In this document: one piece after another, positions 1 through 8,027 of the stretch
Numbering within the stretch: position 1 is the stretch's first letter
Layout: the number at the start of each line of letters is the position of its first letter
Origin: Paenibacillus phocaeensis
GTDB taxonomy: Bacteria; Bacillota; Bacilli; Paenibacillales; Paenibacillaceae
Reading direction: 5' to 3'
Assembly: GCF_900021165.1 (NCBI RefSeq)
Contig: NZ_FCOQ01000039.1
Coordinates: 1 to 64,000 of the forward strand
Length of the DNA: 64,000 nt
The notes under the pieces: generated by a model
The model's database searches: none
What the model saw: the letters and a program-made list of their open reading frames with translations, nothing else
What the model was told of the DNA's origin: nothing
Translations under genes and position numbers: made by a program

Positions 1-565
1 CGGCAGCGCCTGCTTCGCCGCTGGCGCCCTCCGGCGCGCCCGCTCCCGGCGCGCCCCCCGCCACGCGCAGCTTGCCGATTCGCTCCAGCGCGTCTACGAC
101 GTGCTGCCGCTTCCATGCGAGCTGCGCGTCGTAGCTCATGTGCTGCAGCTGGCAGCCGCCGCACTTGTCGAAGATCGGACAGGGCGGGGCCACCCTGTCC
201 GGACTTGCCTCAACCACGTCCAGCAGTTTGGCATAGCCATACTGCTTCTTTGTCTTCAGCACCTTGACCCGGGCTTTCTCGCCCGGCAAGGCGCCTGCCA
301 CGAACAGCGTGTAGCCTTCGGCCCGGCCCACGCCTTCCCCGTCGTGGTTCATCCCGATGATGTCGACGATGACCTCATCGTTTTTCGCCACGGGAAGACC
401 AGCAATCGCCGCTTCCGCCACAGCTGTACGTCCCTGCGATCCGGCAGCATCTCCTCGCCCACCACGGCTGCTTTCCGAACCGCTGGCCGTTTGTTGTCCT
501 TGCCGCCGGGCTCCGCTCATCCGTCCGCCGCCGGGACGGCCCGTGTTACTCCGTTGTTTCTTCAT
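1..565 (-). CDS. rlmD: 23S rRNA (uracil-5-)-methyltransferase RlmD, N-terminal part
   Basis: The visible part is the N-terminal ~188 residues; the catalytic SAM domain lies beyond the left edge. After a basic Gly/Arg/Ser-rich lead (residues 1-45) there is a TRAM-like domain with GMNHDGEGVGR and FVAGALPGEKARVKV. A cysteine cluster of the type that binds [4Fe-4S] in the RlmD/TrmA family follows (CPIFDKCGGCQLQHM). The family methylates a uracil of 23S rRNA. The ATG at 565 follows AGAAGGAGA. In Bacillus this gene also lies after dgkB, but here a 1.4 kb repeat region separates the two. A Gly/Ala/Pro-rich insert near residue 165 (GGAPGAGAPEGASGEA) is unusual. Confidence 0.88.
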   Translation of the reverse strand, partial: MKKQRSNTGRPGGGRMSGARRQGQQTASGSESSRGGRGDAAGSQGRTAVAEAAIAGLPVAKNDEVIVDIIGMNHDGEGVGRAEGYTLFVAGALPGEKARVKVLKTKKQYGYAKLLDVVEASPDRVAPPCPIFDKCGGCQLQHMSYDAQLAWKRQHVVDALERIGKLRVAGGAPGAGAPEGASGEAGAA

Positions 566-808
566 CTCTTTCTCCTTCTAGGCTCAACTGAACCGGTTAC
601 TCCAACAATGCTTCCATCCAACGCGGTCTTGCTTATATCCTGATAATCCTTCCCTATCAAAGAAAGGCTACACATTCGTTATTGCGGTTCCATCCACGCT
701 ATCTTTAATTTACCCCGTTTGGCCCGATTTCGCAAAATGAACTGAAAATCCTACAGCTACTTCGCCCCATTTAACCCAGTTTCCCTGCACGCATGAAGTG
801 AACTATAC

Positions 809-1898
809 ACATTCCGCCAAAGTGGCTGAACCCACCCGAAATGTATTCGATTTTTCAGATACAATGTGCCGCGAAGGACCCATAGTACGGTAATCTATTC
901 GGTTTTTCATACATAATGCCTCCCGTTGCCCGTTCACACCCCTAATCTGTATGAAATTTCGACTACATTCCGCCAAAGCAGCTGAACCCACCCGAAATGT
1001 ATTCGATTTTTCAGATACAATGTGCCGCGAAGAACCCATAGTACGGTAATCTATTCGGTTTTTCATACATAATCCCGTCCGTTGCCCGTTCACACCCCTA
1101 ATATGTATGAAATTTCGACTACATTCCGCCAAAGCGGCCGAATCCGCTCGAATGTATTCGATTTTTCAGATACAATGTGCCTCGAAGGACCCATAGTACG
1201 GTAATCTATTCGGTTTTTCATACATAATCCCGTCCGTCGCCCGTTCACACCCCTAATATGTATGAAATTTCGATTACATTCCTCCAAAGCGGCTAAACCC
1301 GCCCGAATGTATTCGATTTTTCAGATACAAAGTGCCGCGAAGACCCCAAATTACGGTAATCTATTCGGTTTTTCATACATAATCCCGTCCATCGCCCGTT
1401 CACACCCCTAATATGTATGAAATTTCGATTACATTCCTCCAAAGCGGCTGAACCCACCCGAAATGTATTCGATTTTTCAGATACAATGTGCCGCGAAGGA
1501 CCCATAGTGCGGTAATCTATTCGGTTTTTCATACATAATCCCGTCCGTCGCCCGTTCACACCCCTAATATGTATGAAATATCGACTACATTCCGCCAAAG
1601 CGGCTGAATCCGCTCGAATGTATTCGATTTTTCACATACAATGTGCCGCGAAGGACCCATAGTGCGGTAATCTATTCGGTTTTTCATACATAATCCCGTC
1701 CGTCGCCCGTTCACACCCCTAATATGTATGAAATTTCGACTACATTCCGCCAAAGCAGCTGAATCCGCTCGAATGTATTCGATTTTTCAGATACAATGTG
1801 GCGCGAAGGACCCAAAGTACAGTAATCTATTCGGTTTTTCATACATAATCCCGTCCGTCGCCCGTTCACCCCCCTAATATGTATGAAATTTCGATTAC
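809..1898 (-). repeat. Seven-copy tandem higher-order repeat (155-156 bp unit, 3 x 52 bp)
   Basis: Units begin at 809, 965, 1121, 1276, 1431, 1587 and 1742, spaced 155 or 156 bp. Each unit holds three AT-rich cores about 52 bp apart; in the first copy they centre near 853, 905 and 956, and the next unit starts its cores near 1009. Read on the minus strand the order is GAAATTTC, then GAAAAACCGAATAG, then GAAAAATCGAATACA. Copies differ by scattered substitutions. Open frames across the array are interrupted wherever a unit is 155 bp, so it is not a protein. The locus at 9860-10490 carries the same cores in the same order. Confidence 0.93.
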
Positions 1899-1935
1899 CA
1901 GCAACGTCCCCTCACATGCCCCAACCAAGCCAAAT

Positions 1936-1956
1936 CCCCCGCCAACCCGGCGGGGG
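1936..1956 (-). terminator. Possible terminator after dgkB
   Basis: Stem CCCCCGCC / GGCGGGGG with a 5-nt loop. The T-tract on the minus strand is poor (ATTTGG), so termination is only possible. Confidence 0.35.
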
Positions 1957-1973
1957 ACCGTCTCAACCAGCCT

Positions 1974-2020
1974 CTTTAATCTTTAATCTTTAATCTTTAA
2001 TCTTTAATCTTTAATCTTTA
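1974..2020. repeat. 7-bp microsatellite (CTTTAAT)n
   Basis: Six perfect CTTTAAT copies run from 1974 to 2015, followed by a partial copy. The tract lies just beyond the dgkB stop codon, between that gene and the large repeat array. It is a likely site of copy-number slippage. Confidence 0.95.
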
Positions 2021-2041
2021 CTTTCAACCCTCAATCCCCGC

Positions 2042-2923
2042 CTAAGCAAAAATCCGCAAATGCTGCGGCAAAATCTCGAACACGCCGGGCAACTCGCCGC
2101 CGAGCTCGCCGTCGAGATTCAGCAGCACGCGGCCGGGCGAGGTGACTTCCATGCGCCGCGTCTTGAAGTGGACGACATGCGAGTCGCCCAAGTGATCGCC
2201 GCGCAGCGCCATCGTGACCAGGCGGATGAATTCCGCCAGGTTGCACTTCTTGACGGCGATCACGTCGAACAATCCGTCGTCGATCCGTGCATCCGGCGCC
2301 AGCTTCTCGAAGCCGCCAACCGAGTTGCTGTTGGCAATCAGGAACAGCATGAATTCGCCTTCCATCACCTCGTAGCCTTCCGCATGAATGATCAGCTTGG
2401 TCGGCGATAGGCTGGCCATCTTCTCGATGCCCTTCATGTAGTAGGCCAGTTGTCCGATCATCGTCTTGAGCCGGCTCGGCACCTCGTACGTCAGCTCGGT
2501 CAACGTGCCGCCGCCGGCGATGTTGATGAAATGGCGGCCGTTTACCTGGCCGATATCAATCGGTCTCGTTTGATTCTCGATGACCAGGTCGCAATAATCC
2601 TCCCAGCGCCGGGGGATTCCCATCGCGCGAGCAAAATCGTTGGTTGTGCCCAACGGGAACACCCCCAGAGGTGGCAATTTGCTCTTCCCGGCCATGCCGT
2701 TCACGACCTCGTTCAGCGTCCCGTCTCCCCCGGCCGCGATAATGATATCATATCCGCGTTCTACCGCCAGAGCGGCCTCGCGCGTCGCATCGCCTTCCCC
2801 GGTTGTCGCATGGCACGACGTTTCGATGCCGCCCTGATCCAGACGCTCCAGCACGTCCGGCAGAAGGCGCCGCATCTCTTCTCTCCCCGAGGTTGGATTA
2901 TAAATCAACCTAGCTCTTTTCAT
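2042..2923 (-). CDS. dgkB: Diacylglycerol kinase DgkB (YegS/BmrU lipid kinase family)
   Basis: Predicted cytosolic kinase phosphorylating diacylglycerol to phosphatidate, recycling lipid left by lipoteichoic acid synthesis. In 293 residues the DAGK catalytic domain shows the nucleotide motif GGDGTLNEVVNG (residues 65-76), LGTTNDFAR (91-99) and a C-terminal LNLDGE. Length and motifs fit Bacillus DgkB. I chose the ATG at 2923, which begins MKRARLIYNP as in homologues; an in-frame TTG at 2947 is less likely. The upstream chelatase homologue ends 28 bp away, so yerC, the chelatase and dgkB may be cotranscribed. Confidence 0.9.
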   Translation of the reverse strand: MKRARLIYNPTSGREEMRRLLPDVLERLDQGGIETSCHATTGEGDATREAALAVERGYDIIIAAGGDGTLNEVVNGMAGKSKLPPLGVFPLGTTNDFARAMGIPRRWEDYCDLVIENQTRPIDIGQVNGRHFINIAGGGTLTELTYEVPSRLKTMIGQLAYYMKGIEKMASLSPTKLIIHAEGYEVMEGEFMLFLIANSNSVGGFEKLAPDARIDDGLFDVIAVKKCNLAEFIRLVTMALRGDHLGDSHVVHFKTRRMEVTSPGRVLLNLDGELGGELPGVFEILPQHLRIFA

Positions 2924-2951
2924 TCTACAAACGCCACCCGATCTCAAAATG

Positions 2952-3800
2952 TCAACATGTCAATGATCCCATTATATTCAATATTTGCCGTGACATCCAG
3001 CGAGAGGCCAAAGGATGGGGCAGCAGCGCCTCACCCGAATAGCGATGCGGCAACCCCTCCAGCCGCGACGGGATCGTAACCTTGGTGAAATACCCTGCGC
3101 TCAAAAAAAGCGGCGCCACAATCACATCCATCCCCCGCCCCTCCGTCCAATACTGGACCTTCGAACGAACGCTGTCCGGATTCAGCAAGGCGTAATCGGC
3201 CCCGCCCGCTAATCCGGCGAGCTCTCCGCATTGGGCCGCCAGCGAGGAAATCCCGCGTTCCCACCGCTGCAGGAAGCCGGGATGCCGGCTGCCGTGCCCG
3301 ACCAGAAGCAGCACCTCGCGCTCCGGCCGAACCGACAGCCCCTTCACCTTCTCCCACACCATCTCGGCGACCAGCGGACCGTCATCGATAGGATCGCCAA
3401 AAAACACCCGAGCGGAAACCCGAAAACGTTCCAGGTCGGTTTCCTTCTCCGGCGCCTCCTTCACGCCCAGCGCATAGGCGATCTCATCGATATGTGTACT
3501 CCCCGAGGACACGAACAAGGGAATGACGATCATGTCCGTCACTCCCTGGGATTCCAGCCGATCGATGCCGTCTTGGATCAGGCGGCCTTCCACGGTTTCG
3601 AGAAAAGCGCAGGCCAGCGGAAGCCCGGCGGGCAAGTCCCCCGCCGCTTCCGCGACCGCCGCCTCCACGAGAGCAACCCAATGCTCGTCCGGGGAACCGT
3701 GACTGATCACCAGTACTCCCGGATTCCGCAAGTCCCCCGTCGGGCAAGTCCCTCTCCCGAGATCCGTCATCATCGACTGCGCTTGTATTTCCTCCGTCAT
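2952..3800 (-). CDS. CbiX/SirB-type sirohydrochlorin chelatase homologue, two domains
   Basis: A 282-residue protein with two CbiX-like domains. The first has VISHGSPDEH (His34) and IVIPLFVSSGSTH. The second has LLVGHGSRH (His169) and IVAPLFLSAGYFT. In this family the histidines bind the metal being inserted into sirohydrochlorin for siroheme or cobalamin. No other siroheme or cobalamin gene is nearby, so the physiological metal and substrate cannot be read here. A short N-terminal extension (residues 1-27) precedes the first domain. Its start lies 5 bp after the yerC stop, indicating coupling with that gene. Confidence 0.8.
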   Translation of the reverse strand: MTEEIQAQSMMTDLGRGTCPTGDLRNPGVLVISHGSPDEHWVALVEAAVAEAAGDLPAGLPLACAFLETVEGRLIQDGIDRLESQGVTDMIVIPLFVSSGSTHIDEIAYALGVKEAPEKETDLERFRVSARVFFGDPIDDGPLVAEMVWEKVKGLSVRPEREVLLLVGHGSRHPGFLQRWERGISSLAAQCGELAGLAGGADYALLNPDSVRSKVQYWTEGRGMDVIVAPLFLSAGYFTKVTIPSRLEGLPHRYSGEALLPHPLASRWMSRQILNIMGSLTC

Positions 3801-3804
3801 AGGC

Positions 3805-4095
3805 TTAACGCCCTAAACGATCCAACGCCATTTTGTAGCCGTCGTTACCGTAATTCAGGCAGCGCTTTACCCGCGAAATCGTCGCCGTGCTGGCGCCGGT
3901 CTCCGCTTCAATCTGGTTGTATGTGTTGCCTTTGCCCAACATTCGGGCAACTTCCAGCCGTTGCGACATAGACTGAACTTCATTTACGGTGCACAGGTCA
4001 TCAAAAAAAACGTAACATTCCTCGATGTCTTTTAACGTTAAGATGGCTTCGAATAATTGATCGATCGTTTTGTCGTTTAATTTCTTCAGCTGCAC
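3805..4095 (-). CDS. yerC: YerC/YecD-family TrpR-related DNA-binding protein
   Basis: A 96-residue protein of the Trp-repressor fold family. The helix-turn-helix is visible in NTYNQIEAETGASTATISRVKRCL (about residues 56-79), preceded by the typical MSQRLEVARMLGKG. Homologues are short, widespread in Bacillota and poorly characterised. The GTG at 4095 begins MQLKKLND; upstream GGGAT is a weak ribosome site. It has its own sigma-A-like promoter and leads a probable yerC-chelatase-dgkB transcript. Confidence 0.85.
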   Translation of the reverse strand: MQLKKLNDKTIDQLFEAILTLKDIEECYVFFDDLCTVNEVQSMSQRLEVARMLGKGNTYNQIEAETGASTATISRVKRCLNYGNDGYKMALDRLGR

Positions 4096-4133
4096 TGAAT
4101 TATCATCCCCTACCGTTACTGTACCACACCCTC

Positions 4134-4163
4134 ATTGTACCTGAGTGGTGTACTCCTTTTCAA
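4134..4163 (-). promoter_or_regulatory. Sigma-A-type promoter for yerC
   Basis: On the minus strand TTGAAA (4158-4163) is followed after 18 bp by TACAAT (4134-4139). The spacing is acceptable and the site is 39 bp from the yerC start. Confidence 0.55.
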
Positions 4164-4240
4164 GCATTAACGGTTTCACGCATCACAGAAAGAACGCCTA
4201 AATTCCGCGAACGCCCACCAGAACCGGGACATTCGTCCAT

Positions 4241-4268
4241 ACACAAGACAGGGCGGGCACATACAGTA
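4241..4268 (+). promoter_or_regulatory. Possible sigma-K promoter
   Basis: CATACAGTA at 4260-4268 matches the sigma-K -10 pattern CATANNNTA, and an AC pair lies 17 bp upstream at 4241-4242. It faces the basic protein gene starting at 4440, leaving a leader of about 165 nt. The motif is short and could be chance. Confidence 0.3.
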
Positions 4269-4439
4269 TAGTAATACAAACGCCTAGCCAGGGAAAATCA
4301 CGCCGACACCACTCGCGCGGGTCCCATGTTGCGGCGTATCCAATCCACACCTAGGTCTTGTCTCGGATGGGCGGACAAGAAGGAAACGGGCCTTCCGATC
4401 CGCCTGCCCGACAAAATATCCGTAAAGGAACGTGATACC

Positions 4440-4949
4440 ATGCCCCAAAACAATGATTCACGCCAAGGTCCGGTGCCCCCGTTCTATCCGTACACCCATT
4501 ACTACCCGGGGGTAAATCCGTACGAGATCAAAGCGGAAGCTTCCTCCCTGGTCCCTTACTCCCCGCCGACCCCCACGCCAATCCAGACGACGACACCTTC
4601 CGCCACACCGAAGTCCGGCGGCGGCTTATCGCTGCCGAGCCTAGGCGACCTGAAAGGCATCGTCGATCGGATGGGCGGGATCGATGGGATCTTGTCCACG
4701 ATGGGCCAGGTGCAGAAAGTGATGCAAACCGTGCAGCAATTCGCGCCAATGGCGAAGCTGTTCACCACGCTCCTGCCCGGGGGGAAAGGCAAATCTGCGG
4801 CTGGCGGCCGCGCCGGACGGATGGAGGAATATCGTCCCCGCCGGCGGAAATCCACCCGCAAGAAAAGCGGCAGCCGCACCGGCTCCAACCGCAGCGGGAA
4901 GCGGTCATCGACCGGCAAATCAGGTAAATCAGGTAAACGCCGCCGCTAA
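4440..4949 (+). CDS. Proline-rich protein with basic Ser/Lys/Arg tail (YqfQ/VrrA-like, spore-type)
   Basis: A 169-residue protein. Residues 1-55 are rich in Pro and Tyr (FYPYTHYYPGVNPY). Residues 60-120 hold a helical Gly/Leu/Met segment (GLSLPSLGDLKGIVDRMGG, then QKVMQTVQQFAPMAKL). The last 50 residues are a highly basic Arg/Lys/Ser tail. The middle resembles the YqfQ/VrrA type of Bacillota proteins with an FAPM-like core; function is unknown and spore association is inference. The ATG at 4440 follows AAAGGA with a 10-nt spacer; an in-frame ATG at 4326 lacks a ribosome site and adds an unlike sequence. It is convergent with corA. Confidence 0.7.
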   Translation: MPQNNDSRQGPVPPFYPYTHYYPGVNPYEIKAEASSLVPYSPPTPTPIQTTTPSATPKSGGGLSLPSLGDLKGIVDRMGGIDGILSTMGQVQKVMQTVQQFAPMAKLFTTLLPGGKGKSAAGGRAGRMEEYRPRRRKSTRKKSGSRTGSNRSGKRSSTGKSGKSGKRRR

Positions 4950-4959
4950 ACCGGCGGCG
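4938..4959. terminator. Bidirectional terminator between convergent genes
   Basis: Stem CGCCGCCG / CGGCGGCG with a 6-nt loop. It overlaps the stop codon of the basic protein gene and lies 4 bp from the corA stop. Tails are short (CTTTAC), so efficiency is uncertain. Confidence 0.5.
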
Positions 4960-4962
4960 GCT

Positions 4963-5922
4963 TTACTTGAACCAGCCCCGTTTACTGAACCAGAGGATCA
5001 TCCAGCCGCCAAGTGCGGCCATCAGGCCGATGACGGCAAAATATCCGTATTTCCAGTGGAGCTCCGGCATATGAACGAAGTTCATCCCGTAAATCCCGGC
5101 GATCAGCGTCAGCGGCATGAAGACCGTGGTAATCACCGTCAGCGTCTTCATGATCCCGTTCATCCGATTGGAGTTCAGCGAAATGTAGGAATCGCGCAAA
5201 TCCGCGGTCATTTCCCGGTCGACGTCGATCATCTCCGACAGCTTAAGCAGATGGTCATAGATGTCCGAGTAATAGGCGCGCGGCTCCTTGTCGCCTTGGA
5301 CATGCTGCGAATTCAGGATGCGGTACATGAGGTCGCGCATCGGCACGATCGTCCGCCGCAGCTTGAGCAGCCGGCTGCGCAGGTCGAAGACCTGGTTCAT
5401 CAGCTGCTCAACCGACTCGCGGCTTCCTTTACTTTCCAATGCATCGAGTTCATCCTCAATGGCATACACGCATGGAAAATAATGATCCACCAAGCTGTCG
5501 ATCACCATGTAAGCCGCCGAATACGGCCCGTGCACCCACACCTTGCGGTCATGGGCTCGCTTCAGCATGCTGTCCCACGCCTCATCCATCTCGTCCAGCC
5601 GCTGCTGGTGGAACGAAACGAGACAATCGTCTCCGATAAACAGATCCACTTCCACGGTATCCAAGGTATTTTCGTTAATCGCATGCAGCACCAGAAATTG
5701 AAAGTCATCATAATAGTCCATTTTGGGCCGCTGCAGGACATGCAGGCAATCCTCGATCGCCAGCGGATGGAAATGGAAGAAGCTCGCCAGCACCTCGGTC
5801 TCCTCTGGCGTAGGAGCGTTCAGATCCACCCAGGTCCATACGAACGATCCGTCCTTGACCCGCTCCAGCGGAAGGTTGGTCAAGACCTGATGGTCCCGGG
5901 TCATCCCCATGATCCTGATCAT
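4963..5922 (-). CDS. corA: CorA-family magnesium/cobalt transporter
   Basis: A 319-residue membrane channel for Mg2+ (possibly Co2+). It has a long cytoplasmic domain (residues 1-255) with the coiled-coil segment before the membrane, then two C-terminal transmembrane helices. The signature YGMNF sits near residue 280 and the tail ends in basic WFSKRGWFK. Length and layout are typical of the family. The ATG at 5922 follows GAGGAGGTGGGG. A strong stem-loop with a seven-T tract ends just before that ribosome site (5938-5966), so attenuation is possible. Confidence 0.93.
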   Translation of the reverse strand: MIRIMGMTRDHQVLTNLPLERVKDGSFVWTWVDLNAPTPEETEVLASFFHFHPLAIEDCLHVLQRPKMDYYDDFQFLVLHAINENTLDTVEVDLFIGDDCLVSFHQQRLDEMDEAWDSMLKRAHDRKVWVHGPYSAAYMVIDSLVDHYFPCVYAIEDELDALESKGSRESVEQLMNQVFDLRSRLLKLRRTIVPMRDLMYRILNSQHVQGDKEPRAYYSDIYDHLLKLSEMIDVDREMTADLRDSYISLNSNRMNGIMKTLTVITTVFMPLTLIAGIYGMNFVHMPELHWKYGYFAVIGLMAALGGWMILWFSKRGWFK

Positions 5923-5937
5923 CTACCCCACCTCCTC

Positions 5938-5966
5938 AAAAAAAGCCAATCCTCAGCAGATTGGCT
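5938..5966 (-). terminator. Intrinsic terminator or attenuator immediately before the corA ribosome site
   Basis: On the minus strand AGCCAATC, a 7-nt loop and GATTGGCT are followed by a T7 run, and the corA Shine-Dalgarno begins right after. It may end the upstream phosphate-transport transcript or act as a regulated attenuator in a corA leader. A perfect 8-bp hairpin (6037-6055) lies further upstream. I could not match the leader to an M-box. Confidence 0.8.
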
Positions 5967-6156
5967 TTCGTCGATATTCCTTAAAATCGCGGTTAAACTT
6001 CCTTAAAATAAAGGTTCAAATAGGTGAGCAACTCAAATGTTTCCGAAGGAAACATGCATCGGAACCATAGACTTGGCCCGGCTGAATTCAAGATTCGATG
6101 CCGAATAAACTTCTTGCTTTTACTTCGTGATCAAAAGACGACTGTTTGAACTGCCT

Positions 6157-7146
6157 CTAGAAGAGGAGCTTGTAGATGGCTCCGGCCATGACGAACACGA
6201 TCGGAATCGTAATCACCCAGGCAACGACAATACGCCCGGCCATCGACCAGCGAACGGCGGAGAACCGTTTCGCCGAACCTACGCCAAGGATGGACGAGGT
6301 AATGGCATGCGTCGTACTGACCGGCAAATGGATCAGCGTTGCCCCGAAAATGACCGATGCGGCGGAAATATCCGCAGCGAAGCCGTTGATCGGCTCGATT
6401 TTGAAAATTTTCGTCCCCATCGTTTTGATGATTTTCCAGCCGCCGATCGACGTTCCGAGCGCCATCGCCGTTGCCGCGGCAAGCTTCACCCAGAGCGGCA
6501 CTTCCATGTGATCCTGGAAGTCGGCCGTGACCAGGGCGAACGTGATAATCCCCATGGCTTTCTGCGCATCATTGGTGCCGTGCGTGAAGCTTTGCAGCGC
6601 GGCGGTAACAATCTGCATTGAACGGAAGCCCTTATTCACGGTATGCGGACTGCGTCTGGCGAAGATCCATTTTAAAATAAACATGACGATATAACCGATC
6701 ACGAAAGCGATCACCGGAGAGAAAACCAGACCTTCGACGATTGTCGTAAACCCGCTCCAGTTCAGCTTGTCCGGTCCTGCGCCAACATAAACGGCCCCTG
6801 CCAACGAGCCGATCAGCGCATGGGAAGAAGACGACGGAATTCCGAACCACCACGTAATGAGGTTCCAGATGATGGCGGCCAGCAACGTTGCGATCAGCAC
6901 TTCCAGACCGTTGTCCAGCTTCGCCGGATCGGCCACGCTGCCCCCGATCGTCTTGGCAACGCCGGTAAACATGATCGCGCCCAGGAAGTTCATCACGGCC
7001 GCCATCATGATCGCCGTGCGCGGCTTCAGCGCGCGCGTTGATACCGAAGTCGCAATCGCATTCGCCGTATCATGAAACCCGTTAATGAAGTCGAACGCCA
7101 ACGCCAGTGCGATAACGATAAGTATAATCAGTAAACTCGTATCCAT
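6157..7146 (-). CDS. pit: PiT-family low-affinity inorganic phosphate transporter
   Basis: An integral membrane symporter of 329 residues with about 10-11 hydrophobic segments. The two family repeats are visible: FDFINGFHDTANAIATSVST near residue 18, and a matching TALQSFTHGTNDAQKAMG in the second half. The ATG at 7146 begins MDTSLLIIL; a GTG 15 bp upstream is in frame but gives a charged lead. The DUF47 gene lies 82 bp upstream on the same strand, the usual pairing for PiT transporters. Confidence 0.92.
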   Translation of the reverse strand: MDTSLLIILIVIALALAFDFINGFHDTANAIATSVSTRALKPRTAIMMAAVMNFLGAIMFTGVAKTIGGSVADPAKLDNGLEVLIATLLAAIIWNLITWWFGIPSSSSHALIGSLAGAVYVGAGPDKLNWSGFTTIVEGLVFSPVIAFVIGYIVMFILKWIFARRSPHTVNKGFRSMQIVTAALQSFTHGTNDAQKAMGIITFALVTADFQDHMEVPLWVKLAAATAMALGTSIGGWKIIKTMGTKIFKIEPINGFAADISAASVIFGATLIHLPVSTTHAITSSILGVGSAKRFSAVRWSMAGRIVVAWVITIPIVFVMAGAIYKLLF

Positions 7147-7228
7147 AGCTTCTTTTTGCACAGATGGTGTTCTCTATGTAAATCCGCGCAATTCCAACCT
7201 CCCGAATATCAAATATAGAGTGAAGTTC

Positions 7229-7843
7229 TTAAGAATTACGCATGATGATGGATTCCAGCATATTGGCGACCTTCTCGCAGGCGTCGGTTGTCGTCTCCAA
7301 GCGTTCGTAAATCTCCTTCTTCTTGATCAGTTCGATCGGGTCGGTTACCTTGACGAACAGCTCCTTAATGCAAATCCGAAGCAATTCATCCCCTTGATTC
7401 TCCAGATCGTTCAGACGGATCGTATATTCGCGGATCGCAAGCAGTTTTTTCTGGGATAGCAAGTGAACCGCCTTTTGGATTTCGTAAGCCGAATTGCGCA
7501 GAATTTCCGCGAAACGGGCGATATATTCGTCAGGTTCGGTCAAATGATACATGAAGAATCGGGAAGTCGAAGCTTCCAATCCGTCAATCACATCGTCCAA
7601 CGCCGTGATCAGATGCATTATGTCGTCTCGTTCGATTGGGGTAATGAACGTTTTGTTCAGCTCCACGATGATTCGATGCGTGTATTCATCACATTTGGAT
7701 TCGAATTCCTTCATTTTCTTGGCGAAGGCCTCAACATCCTTGAATTCCGCAACCTGCTGGGCGAAATAGTCCGCCGAATGCACGATCGTATCCGCCATCT
7801 CCTCTAACGTCTGGAAAAAGATATCTTTCTTCTTCACTCGCAT
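7229..7843 (-). CDS. DUF47 (PhoU-like) protein, PiT accessory
   Basis: A 204-residue, all-helical cytosolic protein of the DUF47/TIGR00153 family, related to PhoU. It is rich in Asp/Glu and Lys helices, with DDIMHLITALDDVIDGLE and NLENQGDELLR typical of the metal-binding repeats of the fold. Such proteins are regularly encoded with PiT transporters and are thought to modulate them. The ATG at 7843 follows AAAAGGGGA. It is upstream of pit in what looks like a two-gene operon. I saw no clear PhoP box. Confidence 0.88.
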   Translation of the reverse strand: MRVKKKDIFFQTLEEMADTIVHSADYFAQQVAEFKDVEAFAKKMKEFESKCDEYTHRIIVELNKTFITPIERDDIMHLITALDDVIDGLEASTSRFFMYHLTEPDEYIARFAEILRNSAYEIQKAVHLLSQKKLLAIREYTIRLNDLENQGDELLRICIKELFVKVTDPIELIKKKEIYERLETTTDACEKVANMLESIIMRNS

Positions 7844-8027
7844 CAGTATCCCCTTTTCTCTCCATAAGGTAATTCTTCCGGTCGGTTTTACACAACCGTG
7901 AATATCTTATCACAACTGCTTAACAGATAGGAAATAATGTCGCAAACATTTCACGATCTTGGGCTTATATTTCCCCTGAATCTCCCAGAGTTATCCTCTC
8001 GTCGCCATAAAAATACAGGATCTGCCT

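Noticed and set aside
101..643. Plus-strand frame opposite rlmD
   Set aside because: The minus strand encodes clear TRAM and Fe-S motifs of RlmD; the plus-strand frame is its shadow.
803..1753. Overlapping open frames on the minus strand encoding a repeated peptide (CMKNRIDYRTMG...)
   Set aside because: They arise because 156 is divisible by three. Units of 155 bp break the frame, starts lack ribosome sites, and the same cores occur non-coding at the second locus.
809..1898. CRISPR array
   Set aside because: Units are 155-156 bp and nearly identical throughout with no unique spacers, and there are no cas genes in the window.
5945..6110. M-box (ykoK) magnesium riboswitch before corA
   Set aside because: An AGGTGAG word is present, but on the strand opposite to corA, and the other conserved M-box segments are missing.
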